NCBI GenBank assembly: GCA_002633275.1
Contig: NWBO01000053.1
Coordinates: 184,649-248,648 of the forward strand
Length of the DNA: 64,000 bases
Origin: Bacteroidales bacterium Phil12
Lineage (GTDB): Bacteria; Bacteroidota; Bacteroidia; Bacteroidales; P3
Reading direction: 5' to 3'
A model generated the notes under the pieces. That model did not search any database. It was not told the origin of the DNA and saw only the letters and a program-made list of their open reading frames with translations. This document shows, in pieces, positions 47,054-57,054 of this stretch. The first letter of the stretch is position 1, and each line of letters opens with the position of its first letter. The translations under genes and the position numbers were made by a program.

Positions 47054-48436
47054 ATGAAATTATTGGCTCTTATGCTCAGTTTGTCTTTCCTTGTGTTGAT
47101 ACACGAGGGCGGGCATTTTCTTTTTGCACGTTTGTTCAAAACTCGTGTGAATAAATTCTACTTGTTCTTCAATCCTTGGTTTTCACTGTTAAGAGCAAAG
47201 AAATATGACGGCAAATGGCATTTTTCATTTTTCTCTACCAAATCTCCCGAAGAGTTCGCCAAACACCCTGACAACACCGAATGGGGAATAGGCTGGCTGC
47301 CTTTCGGAGGATTTTGCGAAATAGCAGGAATGATTGACGAAAACAACACAGATGCAAGCAAACTCTCTACCGAACCTCAGCCATGGGAGTATCGTACCAA
47401 GAAGGCTTGGCAAAGGCTGTTGATTATATCGGGTGGAGTTTTGGTCAATTTCATTGGTGCTCTTGTGATTTATTCTGCAATAATGTTTGCCTGGGGTACT
47501 GACGAATTGCCGCTTAGAAATGTTCCTTACGGATACGATTATAATCAAACGGCACAAAAGTACGGTTTCAAAAACGGCGATTATATTTTGTCCATTGACG
47601 GAAAGCATATGAATCAAATGAAAGATGTTGTTTCAGACATATTGCTTGACGGAGGAAAGGATGTTAAAGTATTGAGAGGCTCGGATACCGTTGAGATAAA
47701 ACTGCCTGATAGTTTCGCAAAAGAAATGGTTGGAGCCGGCGAAAAGCAATTTGCTATGGCTCGTTTTCCGTTTGTCATCGGCGGTTTTACCGATAACGCC
47801 ATAGGCAAGAAAGCAGGCTTAATGGTCGGCGATTCACTAGTGGCTGTCAATTCACAACAGACCTCTTCGTTTTCGGAGTTCGCAAGCAAAATATCTCGTT
47901 ATGCCGGTTCAAAGGTTACTGTCGCTTATTACAGAAACAATAAATTGGACAGCCTTTCAATGGTCTTGGACAAAGACGGAAAGATAGGTGCGTATTGCAA
48001 AGACTTCACTGCCGACATAAAGACCGAACACACATCTTACGGCTTCTTAGAGTCGATACCGAAAGGTATTTCCGTAGGATTTTCAACATTGGTATCATAC
48101 GTAAAACAATTCAAGATAGTATTTTCAAAAGAAGGTGCTTCACAATTAGGTGGCTTCGGCACAATAGGAAGTTTATTCCCTTCCACTTGGGATTGGCAAA
48201 TATTTTGGAATATGACCGCGTTCCTTTCAATAATATTAGCCTTTATGAATATTCTGCCTATACCTGCATTGGACGGAGGTCATGTTTTATTCACGTTATG
48301 GGAAATGATTACGGGCAGAAAACCAAGCGATAAATTCTTGGAGAAAGCCCAAGTGATAGGTATGATACTGTTGTTTGCATTGCTTATATACGCCAACGGC
48401 AATGATTTGATACGTTGGATAAGCGGCAAACTGTAA
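47054..48436 (+). CDS. rseP: RseP-type site-2 intramembrane metalloprotease
   Basis: 460 residues. Catalytic HEGGH (residues 17-21) in the first membrane span, two PDZ-like domains in the periplasm (about 150-330; YILSIDGKHM and VGDSLVAVNSQQ), and the third zinc ligand in PALDGGHVLF near residue 418. It cuts membrane-embedded anti-sigma factors or signal peptides. In Bacteroidota it typically sits near dxr, as here. tyrS follows after 48 nt. Confidence 0.95.
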   Translation: MKLLALMLSLSFLVLIHEGGHFLFARLFKTRVNKFYLFFNPWFSLLRAKKYDGKWHFSFFSTKSPEEFAKHPDNTEWGIGWLPFGGFCEIAGMIDENNTDASKLSTEPQPWEYRTKKAWQRLLIISGGVLVNFIGALVIYSAIMFAWGTDELPLRNVPYGYDYNQTAQKYGFKNGDYILSIDGKHMNQMKDVVSDILLDGGKDVKVLRGSDTVEIKLPDSFAKEMVGAGEKQFAMARFPFVIGGFTDNAIGKKAGLMVGDSLVAVNSQQTSSFSEFASKISRYAGSKVTVAYYRNNKLDSLSMVLDKDGKIGAYCKDFTADIKTEHTSYGFLESIPKGISVGFSTLVSYVKQFKIVFSKEGASQLGGFGTIGSLFPSTWDWQIFWNMTAFLSIILAFMNILPIPALDGGHVLFTLWEMITGRKPSDKFLEKAQVIGMILLFALLIYANGNDLIRWISGKL

Positions 48437-48484
48437 TACAAAACACAAAAAGAAATTAATAACAATCAATAAACAATAATTCTG

Positions 48485-49765
48485 ATGAAAGATTTTGTAG
48501 AAGAATTAAGGTGGAGAAATATGATTCACACCATTATGCCCGGAACGGAAGACCAACTGAAAAAAGGTATGCAGACGGCATACGTCGGCATTGACCCTAC
48601 TGCCGATTCTCTTCATATCGGACATTTGGTAAGTATTATGATTATGGCACATTTTCAGGCTTGCGGACACAGACCTTTGATTGTTGTGGGCGGTGCTACG
48701 GGTATGATTGGCGATCCTTCTTTCAAATCTTCGGAGCGTGTGCTTCTAACTCCCGAGACCATCAACCACAACTTGCAATGTATCAAAAAACAAGTCTCCA
48801 AGTTCTTGAATTTCGACGAAAACACACCAAATCACGCTCAAATCCTAAACAACTACGATTGGACAAAAGAGTGGTCGTTCATTGACTTTATCCGTGAAAT
48901 AGGCAAACATATCACCGTCAATTATATGATGGCAAAAGACAGCGTAAAAAAGAGAATCGAGACAGGTATTTCCTTTACCGAGTTTTCTTATCAGTTGCTA
49001 CAAGGCTACGATTACTATTATTTATACAAGAATTACGACTGTCGTTTGCAACTCGGCGGCTCCGACCAATGGGGCAACATCACAACGGGTACGGAACTTA
49101 TCAAGCGTATGGACAACGGCGAGGCTTTCGCTATCACATGCCCGCTTATCACCAAGTCTGACGGTAAAAAGTTCGGCAAGACTGAGAAAGGAAATATTTG
49201 GTTGGATAGAGAAAAGACCTCTCCTTATCAATTCTATCAATTTTGGCTAAATCTATCTGACGAAGACGCCAAACGTTTTATCCGTATTTTTACTCTTATG
49301 AGCCAAGAAGAGATTGAGGCATTGGAGAGCGAACACGACAAACAGCCGGAGGCAAGACTGTTGCAAAAGGCTTTGGCAAAAGACATCACAATTCGCGTTC
49401 ATAGCCAGGAGGACTACGACAACGCTATCGAAGCCTCACAAATTCTTTTCGGCAAGGGTACAAAAGAGTCTTTATCCAAACTTGACGAAATGACGTTTTT
49501 GAGTGTCTTTGACGGCGTACCGCAATTCACGGTATCGAAGTCTGAGATAGAAAACGGCATAGGCATCATAGATTTGTTGGCTGACAAAACGCAGATACTT
49601 TCTTCAAAAGGCGAGGTTCGTCGTGAGTTAAAAGGCAACTCTTTATCGATAAATAAAGAAAAGATTACCGAAACTTTCGTTACCGATAAATCCTGTCTTT
49701 TGAACGACAAGTATATTTTGGTACAAAAGGGCAAGAAAAACTATTTTATCATCATCGCCCAATAG
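48485..49765 (+). CDS. tyrS: Tyrosyl-tRNA synthetase
   Basis: 426 residues, bacterial class I enzyme. HIGH motif as LHIGHL, tyrosine pocket [30 protein letters not shown]-like loop KFGKT, and a C-terminal S4-like RNA-binding domain ([25 protein letters not shown]). Charges tRNA-Tyr. Followed by a hairpin terminator. Confidence 0.97.
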   Translation: MKDFVEELRWRNMIHTIMPGTEDQLKKGMQTAYVGIDPTADSLHIGHLVSIMIMAHFQACGHRPLIVVGGATGMIGDPSFKSSERVLLTPETINHNLQCIKKQVSKFLNFDENTPNHAQILNNYDWTKEWSFIDFIREIGKHITVNYMMAKDSVKKRIETGISFTEFSYQLLQGYDYYYLYKNYDCRLQLGGSDQWGNITTGTELIKRMDNGEAFAITCPLITKSDGKKFGKTEKGNIWLDREKTSPYQFYQFWLNLSDEDAKRFIRIFTLMSQEEIEALESEHDKQPEARLLQKALAKDITIRVHSQEDYDNAIEASQILFGKGTKESLSKLDEMTFLSVFDGVPQFTVSKSEIENGIGIIDLLADKTQILSSKGEVRRELKGNSLSINKEKITETFVTDKSCLLNDKYILVQKGKKNYFIIIAQ

Positions 49766-49829
49766 TTTTAATAGCATACTTTTCTGCGAGTTTGATTTGA
49801 TAAAAGTTCAATGGTCGCAAAAGCACAAC

Positions 49830-49875
49830 GGGGGGGGGACAATTTTCAATTGTTCCCCGTTTCTTTGTTTAATAT
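49830..49875 (+). terminator. Probable tyrS terminator with G9 tract
   Basis: The 10-bp stem GGGGACAATT/AATTGTTCCCC (one bulge, TTC loop) begins inside a run of nine G (49830-49838) and is followed by GTTTCTTTGTTT. It lies about 65 nt after the tyrS stop. Confidence 0.6.
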
Positions 49876-49989
49876 TGTCCAAACATTAAACATATTTGTT
49901 TTACCAACCTCTGCCTATGCTTTTCAAAATCTCTTGCGCAGACTGATTTTCTTTTCTTACAGCCTTACATTTCTCTCCTCTCGCCTACT

Positions 49990-50244
49990 CTTTTTGTCCC
50001 AACTATTGAAGTTGTCGTCACGAATAGCACTGACTCGCGTCACGAATAGCACTAACTAATTTACGGAGTAGCACTAACTCGTGATGTGGATATCGCAATC
50101 CGCTGGTGGTGAATATCGCAATCCATACCGATGGATATCGCAATCCACATCACGAGTTAGTGCTACTCCGGACGAAAGTCTGTGCTATTCGGGACAAGAG
50201 TTAGTACTATTCGGGACAAAAATGTCCGTAATTGGGACAAAAAG
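49990..50244. repeat. Large palindromic 22-nt periodic element between tyrS and nadK
   Basis: Arms 49990-50090 and 50144-50244 are each 101 nt and pair without any gap at about 81 of 101 positions; the inner 27 are perfect (50064-50090 with 50144-50170). Left-arm units CGAATAGCAC recur about every 22 nt (AGCAC at 50026, 50048, 50070). Right-arm units end GGGAC (GGAC at 50170, 50192, 50214, 50235). The 53-nt centre carries ATATCGCAATCC at 50090, 50113 and 50135. Rest of the 49766-50264 gap: the tyrS terminator; no gene. Confidence 0.88.
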
Positions 50245-50264
50245 TCGCCTACGAAAAATAAAAT

Positions 50265-51161
50265 TTACAGATTGCCGATTAGAAATTTGGGAGTCTGTCC
50301 CCACATCAATTTATTTCGTATCGAAAAGAAAAAGTCTTGGTTCTTTAATCTCACAAGGTTCCAACTGTATTGGCTCTTGCGTATGGTTATCTCGCCTTGC
50401 GTCCTGTCGAAAATAGCATAGCCATCAACCAACATCTTACAAGGGTCTTCCGTGTCGGGTATCCTGACTTTAACCACATCATTATCCGAAATGATTATAG
50501 GACGAAAGGTAAGGTTGTGCGGAGCAACAGGTGTAACACAAAGGCAACGGCTGTCGGGAGTGATGATTGGGCCGCCCGCACTCATAGAATATGCCGTCGA
50601 ACCGGTAGGCGTTGCGATTATCAAACCGTCTCCGCAGAATGTGGAAGCATACTTGTCGTTGATAAATACCTCTAAATCCACAACGCTGCCCCTATTGGTC
50701 GAAAGAAAACATACCTCGTTAAACGCAAACTCCCTACCCGAACAATCGAAAGAATACTCGGGCTTTAATACCGGTCGCTTCTCTATCGTATAGTTCTCGG
50801 CAACAATTTCCTTGACAATGGTCTTGATGTCCGAACGCCCCGCCGTTGTAAGAAAACCTAAATGCCCAAGATTGATTCCGATAACCGCAATATCGGTTCC
50901 TATAACGTAATCCAAAGTGTCCAGCATCGTTCCGTCGCCACCTAAGGAAAATAAAATCTTGCTGTGCTTGTCAATCTCACTTTTTTTGGTGAAAGTTTCT
51001 ATGCCTTTGATATGGGTTATTCGGTCTTTGATAGCATCGTAAAAAGGCTTCCACACAAGCACGTCGATGCCCTGTGCGGATAAATCTTCCAACAATAAAA
51101 CTATTAAATCTTTGTCCTGTGGATTGGTCGGAACCTTGCCGTAAATGGAAATTATCATCAA
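50265..51161 (-). CDS. nadK: NAD kinase
   Basis: 298 residues. Diagnostic GGDGTMLD (74-81), FNEVCF, and SAGGPII with TPTGSTAYSMSAGG in the NAD-binding domain. Phosphorylates NAD to NADP in the cytoplasm. The second residue is also Met, so the start may be one codon later. It follows sufD on the same strand after 81 nt and could be cotranscribed. Confidence 0.95.
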   Translation of the reverse strand: MMIISIYGKVPTNPQDKDLIVLLLEDLSAQGIDVLVWKPFYDAIKDRITHIKGIETFTKKSEIDKHSKILFSLGGDGTMLDTLDYVIGTDIAVIGINLGHLGFLTTAGRSDIKTIVKEIVAENYTIEKRPVLKPEYSFDCSGREFAFNEVCFLSTNRGSVVDLEVFINDKYASTFCGDGLIIATPTGSTAYSMSAGGPIITPDSRCLCVTPVAPHNLTFRPIIISDNDVVKVRIPDTEDPCKMLVDGYAIFDRTQGEITIRKSQYSWNLVRLKNQDFFFSIRNKLMWGQTPKFLIGNL

Positions 51162-51242
51162 AATATAGTTTTTATTTAACGCCTATTTTTATTCTCGCTA
51201 TGCGGTTATCAAAACTCTTTTATTACAAAAAAAAACTCTTAA

Positions 51243-52280
51243 TTATAAATTTATTTTGAAAGGATTTTCAACGGATAACTCACCTTCCAAACGCTTTTTA
51301 ATCATCTCTGCAAAGCCGTTTCTAAGTTCTTCTATCTCGCTTTTCAACAGCACGCTCTGACAAAACGCATTCATAAGAAGCATCTTGGCTTGCTTGGAAG
51401 AAATACCCCTTGTGCGAAGATAATACAAGGCTTGTTCGTCCAATTGTCCCGTTGTTGCACCGTGAGAACACTGAACGTCATCGTTATATATCTCCAAAAC
51501 AGGACGTGTATTGACTTTGGCTTTGTCGGTTAAAAGGATATTGTTGTTGGTTTGGCGTGCATCGTTGTTTTTAGCATCGTAATCGACCAATATATGTCCC
51601 AAAAAGTTGGCTTTGGCTTCGTCGTCCAAGATGCCTTTGAACAATTGGTTGCTTCGACAAGAGTTGGTGTAATGACAAACATCGACAACGGTCTCAACAC
51701 TCTGCTGACGATCCATAAGATACAAGCCGTTCAAATCGGCAGATGCCCTATCGCCTTTGAAATTAACCTTTATATTGTTGGATAACTTGCCGCCGTTCAA
51801 TGTTATGAAAAAGGTCTGCAATTCGCTATTCGCCTGCAAATCAAAATTCAATTTGGTGTTTATCGATGTTTGGTTATTGACGTTCTCCATTTTATAGAAA
51901 GAGACTTTGGAGTAAGGCATCATATCCACATTCAACGTGTTTTCAACGCATACTTCGGTCTTGGGCAATGTGTCATCGCAATACAAAACGGTTATCTTGG
52001 AATTCTCGCCTGCTATGATTGTCGTTTTGCTTTGGATATTGGAGTTCCCTTCGCCGTCCAACATATTGATGATTTGTATAGGACGCAATATCTCGGCGTT
52101 GTCGTTGATACGGATTATGCAATCGGTGTCGGTATTTTCTATTGTCAATTCATTTTTAAGGCAATTGAATGCAGCACTGCCTTGCGGAGTAAATCTGCCG
52201 TTTTGTTTTTTAATCTTTATCGTATCCAAATTGGGAATGCTACAAGCGAAACATTCGCAAACATTATCTTGTGTATTCAT
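51243..52280 (-). CDS. sufD: SufD, Fe-S cluster scaffold subunit
   Basis: 345 residues. Right-handed beta-helix core and the conserved C-terminal stretch PVLEIYNDDVQCSHGATTG followed by LDEQALYYLRTRGIS, typical of SufD. With SufB and SufC it forms the SufBC2D complex for assembling Fe-S clusters. Lies 57 nt after sufC. No sufB, sufS or sufE is present nearby. Confidence 0.92.
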   Translation of the reverse strand: MNTQDNVCECFACSIPNLDTIKIKKQNGRFTPQGSAAFNCLKNELTIENTDTDCIIRINDNAEILRPIQIINMLDGEGNSNIQSKTTIIAGENSKITVLYCDDTLPKTEVCVENTLNVDMMPYSKVSFYKMENVNNQTSINTKLNFDLQANSELQTFFITLNGGKLSNNIKVNFKGDRASADLNGLYLMDRQQSVETVVDVCHYTNSCRSNQLFKGILDDEAKANFLGHILVDYDAKNNDARQTNNNILLTDKAKVNTRPVLEIYNDDVQCSHGATTGQLDEQALYYLRTRGISSKQAKMLLMNAFCQSVLLKSEIEELRNGFAEMIKKRLEGELSVENPFKINL

Positions 52281-52337
52281 CGTTCTGCTCGTTTTGCAGT
52301 TAATGGCTTTATATGTTCTCGTTCTTCAACTATGAGG

Positions 52338-53099
52338 TTATTGAGCTGAAAGTTCTTGTTTAATCCAATCATAACCCTTTTGCTCCAAAACTTTGGCTAA
52401 ATCCTTATCGCCGCTCTTAACTATTCGTCCTTCGTACAAAATATCTACCACATCAGGTATGATATAATCCAAAAGTCGTTGATAGTGCGTGATTACCATA
52501 ATAGCATCGTCCTTTGTATGAACTTTATTGACGCCACCTGCCACGATTCTTAAAGCATCTATGTCCAAACCCGAGTCCGTCTCGTCCAAAATGCTTAACG
52601 TAGGTTGCAACATAGCCATTTGGAATATCTCGTTACGCTTCTTTTCTCCGCCGGAAAAACCCTCATTGACGCTTCTGCCGGCAAGGGTGGAAGACAATTC
52701 GACATATTTCTCTTTTTCTTTCATCAAAGCCAAGAAATCCTTTGCCGATATAGGGTCTAAGCCTTTGTATTTGCGTTGTTCATTGATTGCGGTTTTCATA
52801 AAATTGGTAATAGAAACGCCCGGTATCTCCACCGGATACTGAAAACCTAAGAATATGCCCTCACAAGCTCGCTGTTCAATACTCATCGAAAGCAAATCCA
52901 TACCTTTATAGAATATCTCTCCCTTTGTTACCTTGAACTTGTCGCTGCCTGCTATAACTGCTGCAAGAGTACTTTTGCCGTTACCGTTGGGACCCATTAT
53001 GGCGTGTATCTCGCCTTTCTCAATTGTAAGGTTCAAACCCTTCAATATCTCTTTTTCGCCAATGGAAACGTGCAAATCTTTTATTTCTAATAATGACAT
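52338..53099 (-). CDS. sufC: SufC, Fe-S assembly ATPase
   Basis: 253 residues, ABC-type ATPase. Walker A GPNGNGKST (36-44), signature NEGFSGGEKKRNEI, Walker B LSILDETDSGLD and H-loop MVITHYQRLL, all intact. Soluble partner of SufB/SufD. Its own promoter lies just upstream, after the patatin gene stop, so sufB is not simply out of view. Confidence 0.96.
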   Translation of the reverse strand: MSLLEIKDLHVSIGEKEILKGLNLTIEKGEIHAIMGPNGNGKSTLAAVIAGSDKFKVTKGEIFYKGMDLLSMSIEQRACEGIFLGFQYPVEIPGVSITNFMKTAINEQRKYKGLDPISAKDFLALMKEKEKYVELSSTLAGRSVNEGFSGGEKKRNEIFQMAMLQPTLSILDETDSGLDIDALRIVAGGVNKVHTKDDAIMVITHYQRLLDYIIPDVVDILYEGRIVKSGDKDLAKVLEQKGYDWIKQELSAQ

Positions 53100-53127
53100 T
53101 AGCTTTTGTGTTTTATCGTTTGGCGTG

Positions 53128-53159
53128 CAAAGTTATAAAAATTATTCCTACCTGCCAAA
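53128..53159 (-). promoter_or_regulatory. Promoter of sufC-sufD
   Basis: Minus-strand TTTG (53159-53156), 20 nt spacing and TAACTTTG (53135-53128), 29 nt before the sufC ATG. Confidence 0.7.
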
Positions 53160-53163
53160 TTTT

Positions 53164-55416
53164 TTAGAACTCATAACCTATATTGACAAACAAGTACGGC
53201 GATTCGGTTCTTGTACTGTAACCGACCGATGCGCCCAAAGGTCCTATGATTGAGTTGTAAGAATACGAGGCTCTCACGCCCAAAATCGGCGAAGAAGAGA
53301 ATATGTTTTTCAACGCTTTGCTCATCTCTCCTGCTGCAAAAGCCAAAGAAACATAGTTATTTTTCAATATTCTGTATCGTAAATTCAATTCCACCGCAGC
53401 AAAGTTGTCCTCAACCTGTTCAATGTTGCCAATACCTGCAAAAGGCATCTGCTGTTCGACATAATGAGCAAAATAATGGCCTCCTATGGCGTTAGACAAA
53501 ACAGTAGGAACATTATCGTCAAACACACTTCTGCCATACACCTTTGGCTCTATAACCAAATTGCCATGAGGGAAAAGTCTCGAAAAATTATAAGACAAAG
53601 CATGCAACGGACTTCCGTCTTCGTATTGATAGAAATTGTCGGTATATAGTGCATAATGAATTTCGTATTTCTGTCCTTGCGAAGCGAAGTATCTGTTTAT
53701 TCTATCGTCGTAGTGTATTCTTGCGTGATAGGAATACACATGTGATACCGGAACGTACTTAGTCCATTGTCTTGTTCCTACAAGCAATTGACTATACCTA
53801 TAATAATCCCACTGAGCAAATATATCGCACAAGAAGTTCTTGAAACCGTAGTTCATAAATCCTAACGATAATCGATGTTGATGATAATCGGGATTAAGGT
53901 TTCTGTCGCCCTTATGATACAAATTCATATCATTGTGATTGTATGTGTATGACACGGTAAAAGAAGCAAAGGACGATGGATTGAATGTTGCATCTAACTG
54001 CACCATACTTCTTTTGCCGAAACGAAGAGTACCCTGCAAAATCGTAGGCACAATAAACTGTACAGGTAATGTTCCATTGAACTGCATAGAAACTTTTTCT
54101 TCGTTGTCATATCTTGCTCCCATAAACACTTCGGCACTCTTCTTACCCTCACTCTGTATTACGATGCCATAGCCGTCGCTTCTGTACCTTATCTGATATG
54201 AAGCATCGTTGTAAAACAAATTGGTACGAATGGCGGACAATGCTTTTTCTATTTGGTCTATGGTCGTCGTCTGACCTGTTTTAAGATTAAATTTTTCTTG
54301 CAAATACTTTATATCGTTTTTCTCGAAATGCACAAACTCAACATCACTTATCTTCATTCTCACATTATGACTTGCCATGTGATAGAGTTTTCTCTTTTCT
54401 ATGTTGTTGGTGTCTATTCCCAAAGACTCTCTTATCTTTACAAGTGCTTCCCATTGTTCCATAGCCGCATCTTCTCCCCTGCGTATAAGAGTATCTATTG
54501 CCGTCAGATTGAAACTTGCAGCCGAATAGCCCTCGACATCTACTTTGATAAAAACATCCGTCATAGCCAAGTTATCATAGAATTTAGCCTCTGTATTTAC
54601 GTCCAACAACTGATTGAGTACCGACCCCATCGAAGAGAAATATTCAGGCGTTTTAGATTGAAGATTTTGAACCGTTACGCCTATAACTATATCCGCTCCC
54701 ATTTGCTTTGCAACATCAACAGGATAATTGTTCATAAGCCCGCCATCAACCAATACCATAGAATCCAAATATACGGGAGCAAATACAGCAGGAATGCTCA
54801 TCGAACTACGCATCGCCGTTGCCAAATTACCGCTATGAAAATCCACCTCTTTGTACTTTACCATATCCGTTGCAACACACGCAAAAGGTATTGGCAATTT
54901 ATTAAAATCCAAACTATCGTGATAACCAAGAGTCAGTTTCGAGAATAGGTTTGCAAGATTTTTACCCTTAACGAAACCTGTCTTGGAAAGCCTTAACTTG
55001 CTTATGTCATTAACAGCCAAAGACAGTGCATAAACATCTTGTTTCTGTCTTTGCAACAAACTTTGATCTAATGGATTTACTCTATCCGACAAAAGAAACG
55101 GCCAATCCTGAATCCTCACCAATGAATCAAGCATGGTTGCGTCATAACCTATCGAATACAAACCTCCCATCAACGCACCCATAGACGTTCCTACAATCAT
55201 ATCTATCGGTATGCCCGCTTTTTCCAACACCTTCAACGCCCCTATATGTGCCGTACCTTTTGCTCCTCCTCCCGAAAGAACAACGGCAACTTTCTTTCTA
55301 ACTTTATGCTCTTGATTACTTGCAAGTGTATTCTTCTTTTGTGCAGAAACGCTAAAACAAAATACTGCAAAGACAAAAAACACAACAATCTTATATACCT
55401 CTTTATTCCATCTCAT
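53164..55416 (-). CDS. Patatin-like phospholipase with outer-membrane barrel (type Vd secretion)
   Basis: 750 residues. Signal peptide to about residue 25 (VSAQ). Patatin domain about 40-310: oxyanion GGGAKG, nucleophile S78 in GTSMG, and D224 in DGG, so the catalytic dyad is complete. A POTRA-like domain follows (about 350-420, FNLKTGQTTTIDQIEKALSAIRTNLFYNDASYQIRY), then a 16-strand-type barrel ending in Phe (YLFVNIGYEF). This is the PlpD-like layout: the lipase passes through its own barrel. Expected to act on phospholipids at the surface. Its stop lies just upstream of the sufC promoter. Confidence 0.9.
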   Translation of the reverse strand: MRWNKEVYKIVVFFVFAVFCFSVSAQKKNTLASNQEHKVRKKVAVVLSGGGAKGTAHIGALKVLEKAGIPIDMIVGTSMGALMGGLYSIGYDATMLDSLVRIQDWPFLLSDRVNPLDQSLLQRQKQDVYALSLAVNDISKLRLSKTGFVKGKNLANLFSKLTLGYHDSLDFNKLPIPFACVATDMVKYKEVDFHSGNLATAMRSSMSIPAVFAPVYLDSMVLVDGGLMNNYPVDVAKQMGADIVIGVTVQNLQSKTPEYFSSMGSVLNQLLDVNTEAKFYDNLAMTDVFIKVDVEGYSAASFNLTAIDTLIRRGEDAAMEQWEALVKIRESLGIDTNNIEKRKLYHMASHNVRMKISDVEFVHFEKNDIKYLQEKFNLKTGQTTTIDQIEKALSAIRTNLFYNDASYQIRYRSDGYGIVIQSEGKKSAEVFMGARYDNEEKVSMQFNGTLPVQFIVPTILQGTLRFGKRSMVQLDATFNPSSFASFTVSYTYNHNDMNLYHKGDRNLNPDYHQHRLSLGFMNYGFKNFLCDIFAQWDYYRYSQLLVGTRQWTKYVPVSHVYSYHARIHYDDRINRYFASQGQKYEIHYALYTDNFYQYEDGSPLHALSYNFSRLFPHGNLVIEPKVYGRSVFDDNVPTVLSNAIGGHYFAHYVEQQMPFAGIGNIEQVEDNFAAVELNLRYRILKNNYVSLAFAAGEMSKALKNIFSSSPILGVRASYSYNSIIGPLGASVGYSTRTESPYLFVNIGYEF

Positions 55417-55484
55417 AATTCATAATCCTATACTATTGAAACTCAAAATAACGCCTTTTATTATACGATTATCCAACAGTTTTT

Positions 55485-55520
55485 ACAAAAAAATAAAAAC
55501 CCTGCCAAAATCGACAGGGT
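55485..55520 (-). terminator. Terminator of the CoA-transferase gene
   Basis: Stem ACCCTGTC/GGCAGGGT (one G-U pair, 6-nt loop) followed on the minus strand by TTTTTATTTTTTTG. It lies about 47 nt after the stop at 55567. Confidence 0.85.
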
Positions 55521-55566
55521 CTAAACGTGATTGCCACGCATATAATGAATTTAATAAATGAATATC

Positions 55567-56877
55567 CTAAAAAACTTGAACGTAATTGAAATGCGAACCA
55601 TAACGCTCAAATGCCGCTTTTTCCAATTCTTCTCTGTGATCCGGGTGTGCAATGGAAATAAGCAATTTGGCTCTTTGCTGCAAACTCTTGCCATATACAT
55701 TAACTGCACCATATTCGGTTACAATCCAATGTATCATACTTCTTGGAGCTCCACCTATAGCACCCGCTTTCAATGTAGGTACAATCTTGCTTATACCACT
55801 CGTCGTGGCAGACGGCATAGCCATAATATTTTTACCACGATTTGCCAAAGACGCTCCTATTACGAAATCCAATTGTCCTCCGATACCACTGAAAAACTTA
55901 GTACCTATACTTTCAGCACATACTTGACCTGTAATATCTATCTCCAACGCCGAATTGATTGAAGTCATCTTGTTTTGCATTGCGATATTCTTAGGGTTGT
56001 TGGTAAATCCTACATCACGCATACTTACAATAGGGTTCTCGTTGATAAAATCGTACAATCTCTTCGTTCCCATTGTGAAAGTAGTAACCACTTTACCTTT
56101 GTTCAAAGTCTTTTTGCTGCCGTTGATTATACCTTTCTCAATCAAATTCAATGCTCCGTCGGAGAACATCTCGGTGTGAATACCCAAATCCTTATGATTT
56201 GTTAAATTGGATAGTACTGCGTTAGGTATTGCACCTATACCCATTTGAAGACAAGCTCCGTCTTCAATAAGTTCTGCTACATTACGTCCTATGGCGTCTT
56301 GCACGCTGTCAGGTACAGCCACAGGAGCTTCAATGATAGGTGTATCGTCATCGACAAAAATATCTATATCCGACATAGGTATGATTGCATCGCCGAATGT
56401 TCTTGGTACGTTTGGATTAACCACAGCGATAACCGTTTTAGCTTTCTCAACGGCTGCCAAAGTAGCATCTACGCTCGTTCCCAATGACACAAAACCATGT
56501 TTATCGGGAGGACAAACCTGAATCAATGCAACATCGCAAGGCAGGATTTCTTCACGATAAAAACGCTGTGTATCCACCAAATTGACAGGAATATAATCTG
56601 CATAACCTGCTTGTACAGCCTTACGGACATTCTTACCTACAAAGAAAGCATCGTGTTGAAAAACTCCCTCAAACTCTTCGCTTGCATAAGGAGCCGGACC
56701 TTCTGTATGAAGATGATGAATATATACGTTCTTTAACTCGCCATTTCTACCTCTGTCGCACATGGCTTGAATCAGACATTGAGGAGCCGCTGAAACCGAT
56801 GATATATGTACGTGATCACCCGATTTGATAACTTTTACCGCTTCCTCTGCCGTTACGGATTTGTATGTGTTGTTCAT
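55567..56877 (-). CDS. Acyl-CoA:carboxylate CoA-transferase (acetyl-CoA hydrolase/transferase family)
   Basis: 436 residues of the Cat1/AbfT-type family. The catalytic glutamate is probably E236 in LGIHTEMFSDG, the position of the active-site Glu in 4-hydroxybutyrate CoA-transferase; other conserved parts are QMGIGAIPNAV and FSGIGGQLDFV. It moves CoA between acyl groups in fermentation; the true substrate (acetate, butyrate, 4-hydroxybutyrate) cannot be told from sequence here. Monocistronic, with its own promoter, a palindromic site upstream and a terminator. Confidence 0.9.
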   Translation of the reverse strand: MNNTYKSVTAEEAVKVIKSGDHVHISSVSAAPQCLIQAMCDRGRNGELKNVYIHHLHTEGPAPYASEEFEGVFQHDAFFVGKNVRKAVQAGYADYIPVNLVDTQRFYREEILPCDVALIQVCPPDKHGFVSLGTSVDATLAAVEKAKTVIAVVNPNVPRTFGDAIIPMSDIDIFVDDDTPIIEAPVAVPDSVQDAIGRNVAELIEDGACLQMGIGAIPNAVLSNLTNHKDLGIHTEMFSDGALNLIEKGIINGSKKTLNKGKVVTTFTMGTKRLYDFINENPIVSMRDVGFTNNPKNIAMQNKMTSINSALEIDITGQVCAESIGTKFFSGIGGQLDFVIGASLANRGKNIMAMPSATTSGISKIVPTLKAGAIGGAPRSMIHWIVTEYGAVNVYGKSLQQRAKLLISIAHPDHREELEKAAFERYGSHFNYVQVF

Positions 56878-56990
56878 TTTTATATTTTGTTAAAATTATT
56901 TTTCAATGATTATTACTTACGCTTATCTTTTGTTCGCATTTTTCATTGAACATCGATACTGCATAAATATTCTTATTAATTTTATTGGCA

Positions 56991-57022
56991 CAAAATTAGA
57001 AATTTAATTTAAGACTGCCAAA
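56991..57022 (-). promoter_or_regulatory. Promoter of the CoA-transferase gene
   Basis: Minus-strand TTTG (57022-57019), 20 nt spacing and TAATTTTG (56998-56991). Predicted leader of about 107 nt. Confidence 0.7.
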
Positions 57023-57054
57023 TTTTTAGCTCTATTTTTGAAAAAATCAGTATT

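Noticed and set aside
50081-50416. Plus-strand open frame over the palindrome and nadK 3' end
   Set aside because: Its sequence is made of the repeat units and the antisense of nadK, with no start context and no similarity to a family that I recognise.
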